Below are positions 8,026-17,019 of a stretch of DNA of 64,000 bases, piece by piece. The first letter of the stretch is position 1; the number at the start of each line of letters is the position of its first letter. A program made the position numbers and the translations under genes. The stretch comes from Bacteroidales bacterium (GTDB lineage: Bacteria > Bacteroidota > Bacteroidia > Bacteroidales > UBA932). The stretch is taken from positions 1 through 64,000 of the forward strand of contig JAKSJO010000010.1 of assembly GCA_024398125.1 (NCBI GenBank). Reading direction: 5' to 3'. The notes beneath the pieces are model-generated. The model did not search any database. It saw nothing but the letters and a program-made list of their open reading frames with translations, and was not told where the DNA came from.

Positions 8026-10122
8026 ATGAAAAGGAGTCTTTTCGCTATCGCTTCAATGGCTGCTCTCTTCCTTGCAGCCTCATGCAGCAAACCTGTTCCG
8101 CAGGCGCAGGATGGAACCGAACTCTGGTTCGCAAACTCGCGCTCGTACGAAGAAGTCCTCGGCTCGGTCGAGACGGCAGTCAACCCTGGACTTGAGAAGG
8201 AGGAATACCATGTCTACGATGCATCCGGAAAGCGCATCGTCGAAGGAGGATCCGATGCAGCCGTCATGTACGGCGTATATGCCCTCCAGCGCGCCGAGGT
8301 GCTTGGCCAGGCCGGCCAGGGCATCGATCTCCGCGAGAAACCAGCCTACGAGTACAGACTCCTCAACCACTGGGACAACATGGACGACTCTGTCGAGAGA
8401 GGCTATGCAGGCCCTTCGATGTGGGAGTGGACATCTGCCGACATTCCTGTCGAGCGCATCCACAAGTATGGCCAGCTCTGCGCTTCAGTCGGCATCAACG
8501 GCTCAGTGCTCAACAACGTGAACTCTAACCCTGTCGTCCTCGACTCTGAGCACATCGCAAGAATTGCCAAGATCGCCGACATTCTCCGCCAGTACGGCAT
8601 CAGGACATATGTTTCCATCAAGTGGACCAGCCCTATCGCGCTCAGTGGCGTCAAGACAGGCGACCCTCTCGATCCTTCAGTACGCCAGTGGTGGAAGGAC
8701 AAGGCTGACGAGATCTACGCTGCCATCCCAGACTTCGGCGGTTTCCTCGTGAAGGCTAATTCGGAAGGCCAGGAAGGCCCTCAGGATCATGGCCGCACCC
8801 ATGCGGACGGCGCGAACATGCTCGCAGAGGCAGTCGGCCCTCACGGCGGTATCGTGATGTGGAGAGCCTTTGTATACCAGGCAACCAATCCGGACCGCGC
8901 CAATACCGCAGTCGAGGAGTTCGAGTCTCTTGACGGACAGTTCCTTGACAACGTCATCATCCAGATCAAGAACGGCCCTGTCGATTTCCAGCCTAGAGAG
9001 CCTTTCAACCCTCTCTTCGCCCGCATGCCTAAGACCAACCTCATGATGGAGTTCCAGATCACCCAGGAGTATCTCGGCTTCAGCAACCATCTCGCATATC
9101 ACGGAACCACCTACGAGGAGTGCCTCGATACAGATACCTACCGTGACGGCGAGGGCTCTACAGTGGCAAAGATGATCAAGGGCATCGCAGGTGTCGCAAA
9201 CACCGGCCAGGACCCTAACTTCTGCGGCTATATCTTCGCTCAGTCGAACTGGTATATGTACGGACGTCTCGCATGGAATCCTGAACTCGGCGCAGAGGAA
9301 ATCGCTGACGAGTGGATCCGCCAGACCTTCAAGACCCCTCAGGGAATGTCTGCAAAGGCATTCGAGACCAAGTTCATCAAGCCGGTAAAGAACATCATGA
9401 TGGAATCCCGCGAGGCTGTCGTGAACTACGAGATGCCTCTCGGCCTTCACCATCTGTTCGGTGGCTCGCATTACGGTCCGGGCCCATGGGAGCGTTCTTC
9501 ACGTCCTGACTGGTCCCCTGCATACTATCACAAGGCAGACGCAGAAGGAATCGGCTTCGACCGCACCCTTACCGGTTCAAAGAACACCCAGCAGTATTTC
9601 GAGCCTCTCGCATCAAAGTACGAGAATATCGAGACCTGTCCTGAGGAACTCATCCTCTGGTTCCACCACGTTCCATGGGACTACAAGCTCAAGTCGGGCA
9701 AGACCATGTGGGTGGAGCTCTGCGAGCACTATGACACCGGTATCTCTCAGGTAGAGGGTTTCCAGAAGACATGGGAGACTCTCAAGCCATACGTAAGCGA
9801 TGCCATCTACGAGGAGGTGAAGACAAAGCTCACCATCCAGCATAACGACGCAGAGTGGTGGAGAGACGCTTGTGTAGGCTACTTCCAGAAGTTCTCCGGC
9901 CGCGAACTTCCATCGAACGTGCGTCCATTCACAGTTCCTATCGACTCTCTTGAGAACAGGTCTGTACGTTCACTCCGCAACGGTATGCCTGTGCATGACG
10001 AGAATCTCAGACCTATCGTCGAGGTCAGAAGGATGTTCCGTCCGGGCAATGCCCCTATCGTAGGCGATTCGGCCGGCCCTGGCCACGTCCCCGCACCAGA
10101 AAGCAAGCCAGCCGGCAGATAA
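8026..10122 (+). CDS. Alpha-glucuronidase, GH67, lipoprotein
   Basis: 698 aa with lipoprotein signal ending FLAASC. GH67 signatures are plain: KANSEGQ and HADGANML (carrying the catalytic acid Glu), DFQPREPFNP with the basic Asp, and MEFQITQEY with the second basic Glu. GH67 enzymes remove 4-O-methyl-glucuronic acid from the non-reducing end of xylo-oligosaccharides. It opens a tight plus-strand operon (20 bp to the GH127 gene) for trimming of glucuronoarabinoxylan side chains. Length matches the family. Confidence 0.93.
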   Translation: MKRSLFAIASMAALFLAASCSKPVPQAQDGTELWFANSRSYEEVLGSVETAVNPGLEKEEYHVYDASGKRIVEGGSDAAVMYGVYALQRAEVLGQAGQGIDLREKPAYEYRLLNHWDNMDDSVERGYAGPSMWEWTSADIPVERIHKYGQLCASVGINGSVLNNVNSNPVVLDSEHIARIAKIADILRQYGIRTYVSIKWTSPIALSGVKTGDPLDPSVRQWWKDKADEIYAAIPDFGGFLVKANSEGQEGPQDHGRTHADGANMLAEAVGPHGGIVMWRAFVYQATNPDRANTAVEEFESLDGQFLDNVIIQIKNGPVDFQPREPFNPLFARMPKTNLMMEFQITQEYLGFSNHLAYHGTTYEECLDTDTYRDGEGSTVAKMIKGIAGVANTGQDPNFCGYIFAQSNWYMYGRLAWNPELGAEEIADEWIRQTFKTPQGMSAKAFETKFIKPVKNIMMESREAVVNYEMPLGLHHLFGGSHYGPGPWERSSRPDWSPAYYHKADAEGIGFDRTLTGSKNTQQYFEPLASKYENIETCPEELILWFHHVPWDYKLKSGKTMWVELCEHYDTGISQVEGFQKTWETLKPYVSDAIYEEVKTKLTIQHNDAEWWRDACVGYFQKFSGRELPSNVRPFTVPIDSLENRSVRSLRNGMPVHDENLRPIVEVRRMFRPGNAPIVGDSAGPGHVPAPESKPAGR

Positions 10123-10141
10123 ACACGAAAAAGAAAGAATT

Positions 10142-12511
10142 ATGAAATACCGTAACCTGATTGCAATCGCGGCGATGGCCGCAGCCTCACTGAGCCTTGG
10201 TGCTCAGGAGAAGCTTTATCCACAGCAGTTTAATCTCGGAGATGTCACTCTTCTTGAGGGTCCGTTCAAGCATGCGCAGGACCTCAATGTAGAGGTTCTT
10301 CTCGAGTATGACATGGACCGTCTTCTCCAGCCGTTCCTCAAGCAGGCCGGCCTTGAGCCTAAGGCGGAGGCATTCCCTAACTGGGAAGGCCTGGATGGCC
10401 ATATCGGAGGTCATTATGTATCAGCATTGGCAATCCATTATGCCGCTACGGGCAACAAGGAATGCCTTGACCGCCTCAACTACATGCTTTCCGAGCTAAA
10501 GCGTTGCCAGGACGCGAACGGCGACGGCTATCTCGGAGGTGTTCCGAACAGTGCCGAGCTCTGGCCTGAGGTGAAGAGCGGTGACCTGAGACGCATGCAC
10601 TCTATGTGGGTTCCATGGTATAACCTTCATAAGATCTATGCCGGTCTCCGCGATGCATACATGTACGCAGGATCCGAGCTTGCAAAGGATATGTTCCTCA
10701 AGCTCTGTGACTGGGGTATCGGCATCTTCGGCGGCTTTACCGACGAGCTGTTCGAGAACATGCTCTCGCAGGAACATGGAGGTCTCAATGAGATGTATGC
10801 CGATGCCTATGCAATCACCGGTGACCGCAAGTATCTCGAGGCAGCACGCAAGCTGACCCATCACGAAATCTTCGACAGCATGCTGGCAGGTGTCGACAAC
10901 CTCGACAACCGTCATGCAAACACCCAGGTGCCAAAGATTGTCGGTTATGCCCGCTATGCCGAGCTCGCAAACGACAAGGACTATTTCAACGCTTCGGATT
11001 TCTTCTGGGAGAGTGTCGCAGACCATCGTTCGGTGGCATTCGGAGGAAACTCCCGCCGCGAGCATTTCCCTGCAGTGACCGATTACGAGAGCTACATGGA
11101 GGAGCGCGAGGGACCTGAGTCCTGCAATACCAACAACATGCTCAAGCTTACCGAGAATCTTTTCCGTATCAAGCCTGATGCAGTATATGCCGACTATTAC
11201 GAGAATGCTCTCTATAACCATATCCTTTCTACCCAGCATCCTCAGCATGGAGGTTACGTGTACTTCACACCTGCCCGTCCATCGCACTACAGGGTTTATT
11301 CACAGCCGAACAGCGGTATGTGGTGCTGCGTAGGAACCGGTATGGAGAATCACGGAAAGTACGGTGAGTTCATCTACACCCACGAGGGCGATGACCTTTA
11401 CGTCAACCTGTTCATCGCATCCGAGCTGAACTGGAAGGAGAAGTCTTTCTCTCTCCGCCAGGAAACAGGCTTCCCAAGCGAGGAAGGAACCACCCTTACC
11501 GTTACATCGAAGAAGGCTGCAAAGCTGAATCTGCTCATCCGCTGTCCTGAATGGACCGAGGGCATGACAGTGAGCGTCAACGGCGAGGCATGGCCTGTCG
11601 AAGTTGCAGAAAACGGCTATGTGTGCGTTTCCCGCAAGTGGAAGAAGGGCGACGTCGTTTCTGTCGCACTCCCTATGACAACCAGAATCGAGAGACTTGA
11701 GAATGTCCCTGACTATATCGCAATCAAGCGCGGACCTATCCTTTTCGGTGTAAAGACAAACCAGCGCGACATGGATGGTCTCGTATCTGATGACGGCCGC
11801 TGGGCACACATCGCTCACGGTCCTCTCCAGTCTGCTTTCGATGACGCACCGGTCATCGTTGCTTCCGACAGCGAGATCCTTGCTAAGCTCCAGAACGCAG
11901 TTCCTGTAAGTGGAAAGCCTTTCCATTTCAAGGTTCCAGGCCTCTTCAAGGGCGATTTTGCAGACGCTGAGCTTGAGCCTTTCTACGGCATCCACGACAG
12001 CCGCTACTCTATCTACTATCTCTGTCTCGACGAGAAGGGCTATGATGCAAAGGTCAACGAGGCAAAGACCCGCGAGGCTGAGCGCATGGCGCTCGATGCA
12101 CGCACAATCGACGCAGTCCAGACCGGTGAGCAGCAGCCGGAGATCGACCACAGAATGCAGGTCGGACGCTCATCAAAGGGTAACAACCAGGGTGAGGCAT
12201 ACCGCCAGGCAATGGGCAGCTGGTTCAGCTACGAGCTTGAGAACAAGGGCGAGACCGAACTCGCACTCATGCTCCGCTACTGGGGCGCAGAGAGCGGAAA
12301 CCGCAGCTTCAAGATCCTTGTTGACGGCACCGAGATCGCTGCCGAGAACATAGCAGCCAAGTGGAACCGCAGCGCGTTCTTCAATGTCGAGTATCCTATC
12401 CCTGCGGCATTGCTCGAGGGCAAGGACATCATCACCGTGAAGTTCGAGTCGGCAGGTCCTAGGGACACCGTCGGCGGAATCTATTCAGTTCGTCTTGTAA
12501 AGAAGCAATAA
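10142..12511 (+). CDS. Beta-L-arabinofuranosidase-like glycoside hydrolase, GH127 (DUF1680)
   Basis: 789 aa with an N-terminal signal peptide (ends SLGAQ). The N-terminal segment LGDVTLLEGPF and the (alpha/alpha)6-barrel region are characteristic of GH127. The zinc/nucleophile set is present: Glu and Cys in REGPESC, and the Cys pair in GMWCCVGTG, of which one is the catalytic Cys in the characterised family member HypBA1. Expected to release beta-L-arabinofuranose or related sugars from plant glycans. It sits between GH67 and GH2 genes with 19 and 9 bp gaps. Confidence 0.88.
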   Translation: MKYRNLIAIAAMAAASLSLGAQEKLYPQQFNLGDVTLLEGPFKHAQDLNVEVLLEYDMDRLLQPFLKQAGLEPKAEAFPNWEGLDGHIGGHYVSALAIHYAATGNKECLDRLNYMLSELKRCQDANGDGYLGGVPNSAELWPEVKSGDLRRMHSMWVPWYNLHKIYAGLRDAYMYAGSELAKDMFLKLCDWGIGIFGGFTDELFENMLSQEHGGLNEMYADAYAITGDRKYLEAARKLTHHEIFDSMLAGVDNLDNRHANTQVPKIVGYARYAELANDKDYFNASDFFWESVADHRSVAFGGNSRREHFPAVTDYESYMEEREGPESCNTNNMLKLTENLFRIKPDAVYADYYENALYNHILSTQHPQHGGYVYFTPARPSHYRVYSQPNSGMWCCVGTGMENHGKYGEFIYTHEGDDLYVNLFIASELNWKEKSFSLRQETGFPSEEGTTLTVTSKKAAKLNLLIRCPEWTEGMTVSVNGEAWPVEVAENGYVCVSRKWKKGDVVSVALPMTTRIERLENVPDYIAIKRGPILFGVKTNQRDMDGLVSDDGRWAHIAHGPLQSAFDDAPVIVASDSEILAKLQNAVPVSGKPFHFKVPGLFKGDFADAELEPFYGIHDSRYSIYYLCLDEKGYDAKVNEAKTREAERMALDARTIDAVQTGEQQPEIDHRMQVGRSSKGNNQGEAYRQAMGSWFSYELENKGETELALMLRYWGAESGNRSFKILVDGTEIAAENIAAKWNRSAFFNVEYPIPAALLEGKDIITVKFESAGPRDTVGGIYSVRLVKKQ

Positions 12512-12520
12512 ACTACACAT

Positions 12521-14338
12521 ATGAAGAAGCTTATCATAAGCCTCGCCGCAGCTTTGCTTGCAAGTATTTTCAACCTTCCTGCCCAGAACAGCAGGAAGGT
12601 TGACATATATAGCGTCAACGGTCGCGAAAACGTGACCTCTCTTGACGGAATGTGGCGCAACATCGTCGATCCGTTCGAGAACGGATACTACGACTACAGA
12701 CTCAATCCAACCGATGGCGGATATGCCCAGGACCGCAGTTATGTCGACCATACGCGTCTCCAGGAGTATGACTTTGCAACCGCCAGCCAGCTTGCCGTTC
12801 CGGGAGACTGGAACACCCAGTCGGACAGACTCTACTACTATGAGGGAACAGTCTGGTATCGCAAGCGTTTCGATTACGACCTGGCTGAAGGCAGGCGTCT
12901 CTTCGCACATTTCGGTGCAGCCAACTATGAGACCATCGTCTGGGTCAATGGAAAGCGCGTCGGCCAGCATATCGGTGGATTCACTCCGTTCTGTTTCGAG
13001 ATTACCGATGTTGTAAAAAAGGGAGAAAACAGCATAGTTGTCAAGGTCGACAACAAGCGTCATCCGGAAGGTGTTCCGACTGTCAATTCCGACTGGTGGA
13101 ACTTCGGAGGTATCACCCGTCCGGTGTCGCTCGTCGAGACTCCTTCAACCTTCATCAAGTCACACGCAATCGGTCTCAAGGGCAAGGATACCAAGAAGAT
13201 CGAGTTCAAGGTGTCGCTTGACGGTGCCCAGGCAGCCGGACGCGAGGTGACCGTCGAGATTCCTGAGCTGAAGATCAAGCGAAGCGCCGCAGCCGACGCA
13301 AACGGCAAGGTCGCATTCGAGCTTAAGGCCGCTCCTGAACTCTGGAGCCCTGAGAATCCTAAGCTCTATGCCGTGACCATTACTTCCGGTGAAGAGACCA
13401 TAAAGGACGAGATAGGTTTCCGTACCATCGAGACAAAGGGCAACAAGATGCTTCTCAACGGCAAGGAGGTATTCCTCAGAGGTATCTGCATCCATGAGGA
13501 GACTGCGTTTGACAGTGGCCGTGCATGGTCCCGCGAGCATGCCCACACACTGCTCTCGTGGGCAAAGGAACTTGGCTGCAACTTCGTCCGTCTCGCCCAC
13601 TATCCTCACAACGAGGAGATGGTACGCGAGGCTGAGCGCATGGGCCTCATGGTATGGAGTGAGATCCCTGTTTACTGGACAATCCACTGGAACAATCCTG
13701 ATACGTATGCAAATGCCGAGGCGCAGCTCAGCGACATGATCGGCCGCGACATCAACCGTGCAAACATCATCATCTGGTCCGTTGCCAACGAGACACCGCG
13801 AAGTGAGCCTCGCAATGAATTCCTTACCAGACTGGTCAACAAGGCCCGCGAGCTTGACGCTTCGCGACTTGTCGGTGCGGCTATGGAGAAGGATGAGCCT
13901 GTACCTGGAAAACTGACCATCAACGACCCTCTCGGCAAGGTTCTGGACGTGCTGAGCTTCAACGAGTATGTCGGCTGGTATGACGGCGACTGGGAGAAGT
14001 GCGACCGTGTGGACTGGAGTTTCGACATCGACAAGCCTGTGCTTATAACCGAGTGCGGCGGTGGCGGTGTCTATGGCTATCACGGCAGCGAGAAGGAACG
14101 CTTCACCGAGGAGTACCAGACGGCTCTCTATGAGCATCATGTGGCCATGCTGAAGCGTATCCCTGGCCTTTCAGGTGTCGCTCCTTGGATCCTCAAGGAC
14201 TTCCGTTCGCCTCGCCGCCATCTTGCGGACATCCAGGATGACTTCAACCGCAAGGGCCTCATTTCTGACAAGGGACAGCGCAAGCCTGCGTTTTATGTCC
14301 TCCAGAAGTGGTACAAGGAAATCGCAGGAAAGGAGTAG
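12521..14338 (+). CDS. GH2 beta-glucuronidase, secreted
   Basis: 605 aa, signal peptide ending LPAQ, then sugar-binding jelly roll (about 30-200), Ig-like domain (about 205-305) and TIM barrel. Acid/base Glu424 lies in VANETP and nucleophile Glu511 in LITECGGG. The segment N-E-Y-V-G-W-Y after residue 480 and an NxK pair (Asn576-Arg-Lys578) near the C-terminus are the features that distinguish beta-glucuronidases from beta-galactosidases in GH2, because NxK contacts the uronate carboxylate. It probably works with GH67 on glucuronate-decorated plant glycans. Confidence 0.85.
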   Translation: MKKLIISLAAALLASIFNLPAQNSRKVDIYSVNGRENVTSLDGMWRNIVDPFENGYYDYRLNPTDGGYAQDRSYVDHTRLQEYDFATASQLAVPGDWNTQSDRLYYYEGTVWYRKRFDYDLAEGRRLFAHFGAANYETIVWVNGKRVGQHIGGFTPFCFEITDVVKKGENSIVVKVDNKRHPEGVPTVNSDWWNFGGITRPVSLVETPSTFIKSHAIGLKGKDTKKIEFKVSLDGAQAAGREVTVEIPELKIKRSAAADANGKVAFELKAAPELWSPENPKLYAVTITSGEETIKDEIGFRTIETKGNKMLLNGKEVFLRGICIHEETAFDSGRAWSREHAHTLLSWAKELGCNFVRLAHYPHNEEMVREAERMGLMVWSEIPVYWTIHWNNPDTYANAEAQLSDMIGRDINRANIIIWSVANETPRSEPRNEFLTRLVNKARELDASRLVGAAMEKDEPVPGKLTINDPLGKVLDVLSFNEYVGWYDGDWEKCDRVDWSFDIDKPVLITECGGGGVYGYHGSEKERFTEEYQTALYEHHVAMLKRIPGLSGVAPWILKDFRSPRRHLADIQDDFNRKGLISDKGQRKPAFYVLQKWYKEIAGKE

Positions 14339-14340
14339 CC

Positions 14341-14811
14341 ATGGTTGACGTAGGGGAGAGGATGGCCCGCGCGGAGCAGCTGTTCATGAAGGGGTTCAAT
14401 TGCTCCCAGAGTGTCGTGGCTGCGTATGCCGATATCTTCGGATATACCGAGGAACAGGCCTTGAAGTTCAGTGCCGGTCTTGGTGCCGGCATCGGACGCA
14501 TGAGGCTCACTTGCGGTGCGGTGTGCGGACTGGCTGTGCTCGCAGGCCTCCAGTGCGGCAGCGTGACTCCTGGGGACAATGAAGGCAAGTCGGCCTGCTA
14601 CAAGGTCGTGCAGGATCTTTCCGCCGCGTTCGAGAACGAACACGGATCCATTTCCTGCATGGAACTGCTGAAACTCAAGAAAGACGCTCCTCTTTCGTAT
14701 GTCGCGAGTGAAAGAACCGAGGAATACTATCGCACGAGACCGTGCGTGAAGCAGATCATCTCTGCGGCAAGGATATTCGGTGAATATCTCAATGGGGTCT
14801 CTGGTCGCTAG
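14341..14811 (+). CDS. C_GCAxxG_C_C family (redox-type) protein
   Basis: 156 aa. The start at 14341 is preferred over an upstream ATG inside the GH2 gene because it has an AAGGAG ribosome site and begins 3 bp after that gene's stop. Conserved cysteines occur in FNCSQS, LTCGAVCG, LQCG, SACYK, SISCME and RPCVK, the pattern that names this family; the cysteines suggest redox or metal binding but no function is proven. No signal peptide. Its place at the end of a glycosidase operon is unexplained. Confidence 0.78.
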   Translation: MVDVGERMARAEQLFMKGFNCSQSVVAAYADIFGYTEEQALKFSAGLGAGIGRMRLTCGAVCGLAVLAGLQCGSVTPGDNEGKSACYKVVQDLSAAFENEHGSISCMELLKLKKDAPLSYVASERTEEYYRTRPCVKQIISAARIFGEYLNGVSGR

Positions 14812-14815
14812 GACC

Positions 14816-15391
14816 TCATTCCAGACCGTCCGGCCTGTAATACATCTTCATGTAATCGGTCCCGAAAAGGGATACCCGGATGTCTGTCTTCTGGAATCCA
14901 AGTGACTCGTACAGATTTATGACCTTGTCGTGGTCAGTCTCCACGATGAGGCAGGGCTTTTCATCCTTGTGGTCTTCTGCGGTCTTCTTGAGAAGATCCG
15001 CGCCTATGCCGCGGCCGCGGAAGTCAGGGTGTGCGGCAAGCGTGTCGAGATAGTACTCGCCAGGCTCCACTTCTGTCCCGAACTCTTCGGGAACGCTGTC
15101 CCAGCCCATCCTGACCGAGACGCTCTGCCTGAGCTCAAGATACCTGTCTCCGCTGTATGAAATCATGCAGGCGGCAGCCCTGCCGTCGCATTCGGCGATC
15201 ACGGCGTTCCTGTAGCTGTAAAGCGTGTCTTCCGCCGTGCAGATCATGTCGCGCATCCTCTCATAGTTGATGGGGATGTCCTCGCTCATGGCCTTGCCGT
15301 CCCAGTATTCGTATCCCACACCGGCAAGGACGGCCGATGCCACGAATGCAACATCGTCAATCGTTGCGGGGCGGTATGTGATCGTGCCCAT
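14816..15391 (-). CDS. GNAT family N-acetyltransferase
   Basis: 191 aa. The acetyl-CoA binding signature of GNAT proteins is visible as HPDFRGRGIGADLLKK (about residues 120-135), preceded by the beta-strand LDTLAAHP, and followed by the C-terminal YESLGFQK. The acceptor substrate is unknown. The gene abuts the stop of the HAD phosphatase gene with no gap, so the two are co-transcribed. It converges on the C_GCAxxG_C_C gene with only 4 bp between stops. Confidence 0.85.
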   Translation of the reverse strand: MGTITYRPATIDDVAFVASAVLAGVGYEYWDGKAMSEDIPINYERMRDMICTAEDTLYSYRNAVIAECDGRAAACMISYSGDRYLELRQSVSVRMGWDSVPEEFGTEVEPGEYYLDTLAAHPDFRGRGIGADLLKKTAEDHKDEKPCLIVETDHDKVINLYESLGFQKTDIRVSLFGTDYMKMYYRPDGLE

Positions 15392-16036
15392 CTAGATCAG
15401 GTCAAGAAGCTCGCTGAATGAGTCGAGTATCCTTTCGGCGCCGGCTTCGGTCATCTCGGCCGTCGATCCGTTGCCATAGCTGACTCCGAAGGCATGCGCT
15501 CCGGCACGTACGCCCATGAGGACGTCGAACGGGGTGTCTCCTACGACCAGAGCCTCGTCGCCGCTGAATCCAAGGTCTTCGAGTGTCTTCAGCACGGGGT
15601 CAGGTTCAGGCTTCGGCTTCTCCACGTCACCGGCCCCGAGTACGTAGCCGATGTATGGCTCGAACCCGAGTCTGTGGCAGTAGTCGAGTAGCGATGGCTT
15701 GTTTCGGCTGCTGGCAATGGTCAGCACCAGACCTCTGTCCTTGAGCGCCTTGAGCGTCTCGAGCACTCCTTCGTAGAGTGGAGCCGGGGTAAGTTTCTCG
15801 TTCTCCTTGAACAGTCTGCGGTATGTCGCCTGGTACAGTGCCGGGTCGAAGCCTCCTTCGGGGAAGAGAGTCTTGACTGTGACGTCGAGTGGGAGACCGA
15901 TTAGAGCGGTGCACTGCTCGTCGCTGCGGGCGGGAAGACCGAGTTCCTTGATAGTTCCCTGCTGAGTGCGGAGGATAACTCCTGTGGTGTCGGCGAGAGT
16001 GCCGTCGAAATCGAGTATGACCAGCTTGATTGCCAT
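15392..16036 (-). CDS. HAD-superfamily phosphatase (Gph/PGM-like)
   Basis: 214 aa, cytoplasmic. HAD motif I is DFDGTLADT (nucleophile Asp9, acid/base Asp11), motif II is in TIASSRNK, motif III Lys near KPKPEPDP, and motif IV VVGDTPFD. The helical cap between residues 18 and 85 places it with phosphoglycolate phosphatase/beta-phosphoglucomutase-like enzymes. The exact substrate is open. First gene of a two-gene operon with the acetyltransferase. Confidence 0.85.
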   Translation of the reverse strand: MAIKLVILDFDGTLADTTGVILRTQQGTIKELGLPARSDEQCTALIGLPLDVTVKTLFPEGGFDPALYQATYRRLFKENEKLTPAPLYEGVLETLKALKDRGLVLTIASSRNKPSLLDYCHRLGFEPYIGYVLGAGDVEKPKPEPDPVLKTLEDLGFSGDEALVVGDTPFDVLMGVRAGAHAFGVSYGNGSTAEMTEAGAERILDSFSELLDLI

Positions 16037-16066
16037 AGTTGAATGTCAGATTGAATTATCGGGCTG

Positions 16067-16074
16067 CAAAATTA
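16067..16074 (-). promoter_or_regulatory. -7 box for the HAD/GNAT operon
   Basis: TAATTTTG on the minus strand fits TAnnTTTG fully; predicted start near 16060, 24 nt before the HAD start codon. The -33 position reads TTAG rather than TTTG. Confidence 0.5.
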
Positions 16075-16143
16075 TGAAAATCCCTCGCTTATTTCTAACT
16101 TTGACCGATTATACGTGTATTTTTTGCACACCGTAGACAAGCA

Positions 16144-17019
16144 ATGAAAGTAGCGATTCAAGGAATCAAAGGCTGCAACCATTATGTTGCAGCAAAAAAA
16201 TATTTCGCGGGCAAGGATATCGAGACGATTGACTGTGACACCTTCAAGGAACTGGCCGGCCTGGTTGCCGGTGATCCGGAGATACTCGGCATCATGGCAA
16301 TCGAGAACACCATCGCCGGAAGTCTCCTCCAGAACTACCGCATCATACGCGAGGCGGGCCTCAAGGTTGTCGGTGAATACAAGCTTCGCATCAAGCATGC
16401 CCTTGCGGCTCTTCCAGGAGTCAAGCTCGAAGACATAGTCGAAGTCAATTCCCATCCAATGGCGCTTATGCAGTGCGGAGATTATCTTGAGAAGCTTCCA
16501 GGCATCAAGCTCGTTGAGAAAGATGATACCGCAGGAGCTGCAAAATGGATCTCGGAGAACGGTCTTCGTGACCATGCTGCCATCTGTCCTGCAGACGCGG
16601 CTGAACTTTTTGGCATGAATGTACTTGCGGACGGAATCGAGACAAACAAGCGCAACTTCACACGCTTCCTTATCGTGACACATCCGGATGTCGCCCAGAA
16701 GATAATGGCCGAGCAGTGCCCTGGCGGCGATGTCGAGGGTCACGTAAACAAGAGCGAGCTCGTCTTCACACTCCCTCATACCCCGGGAAGCCTTTCGAAG
16801 ATACTTACGGTTCTGTCGTTCTATGACATGAACCTTACGATGATACAATCACTCCCAATCATCGGAAAGGAGTGGGAGTATCAGTTCTATTCAAGCCTGA
16901 TGTTCGACAATTATACCCGCTACCGTCAGGCAATCAGCGCAATCGTTCCTCTGACCAAGGAATTCCGTATCCTCGGTGAGTACATGGAGGGACAGAAATC
17001 GATAGAGAACAAGCTATGA
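16144..17019 (+). CDS. pheA: Prephenate dehydratase
   Basis: 291 aa. An N-terminal PDT domain carries GIMAIENTIAGSL and the signature NFTRFLIV; the C-terminal ACT domain runs from about residue 200 (FTLPHTPGSLSKIL), the usual site of phenylalanine feedback. It converts prephenate to phenylpyruvate. There is no fused chorismate mutase; that activity is on the gene two places downstream. The stop overlaps the start of the aminotransferase by 4 bp (ATGA), showing translational coupling. Confidence 0.9.
   Translation: MKVAIQGIKGCNHYVAAKKYFAGKDIETIDCDTFKELAGLVAGDPEILGIMAIENTIAGSLLQNYRIIREAGLKVVGEYKLRIKHALAALPGVKLEDIVEVNSHPMALMQCGDYLEKLPGIKLVEKDDTAGAAKWISENGLRDHAAICPADAAELFGMNVLADGIETNKRNFTRFLIVTHPDVAQKIMAEQCPGGDVEGHVNKSELVFTLPHTPGSLSKILTVLSFYDMNLTMIQSLPIIGKEWEYQFYSSLMFDNYTRYRQAISAIVPLTKEFRILGEYMEGQKSIENKL

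Noticed and set aside
16075-16143. Amino-acid attenuator leader before pheA
   Set aside because: No short frame rich in Phe codons and no alternative hairpins are visible in the short upstream region.
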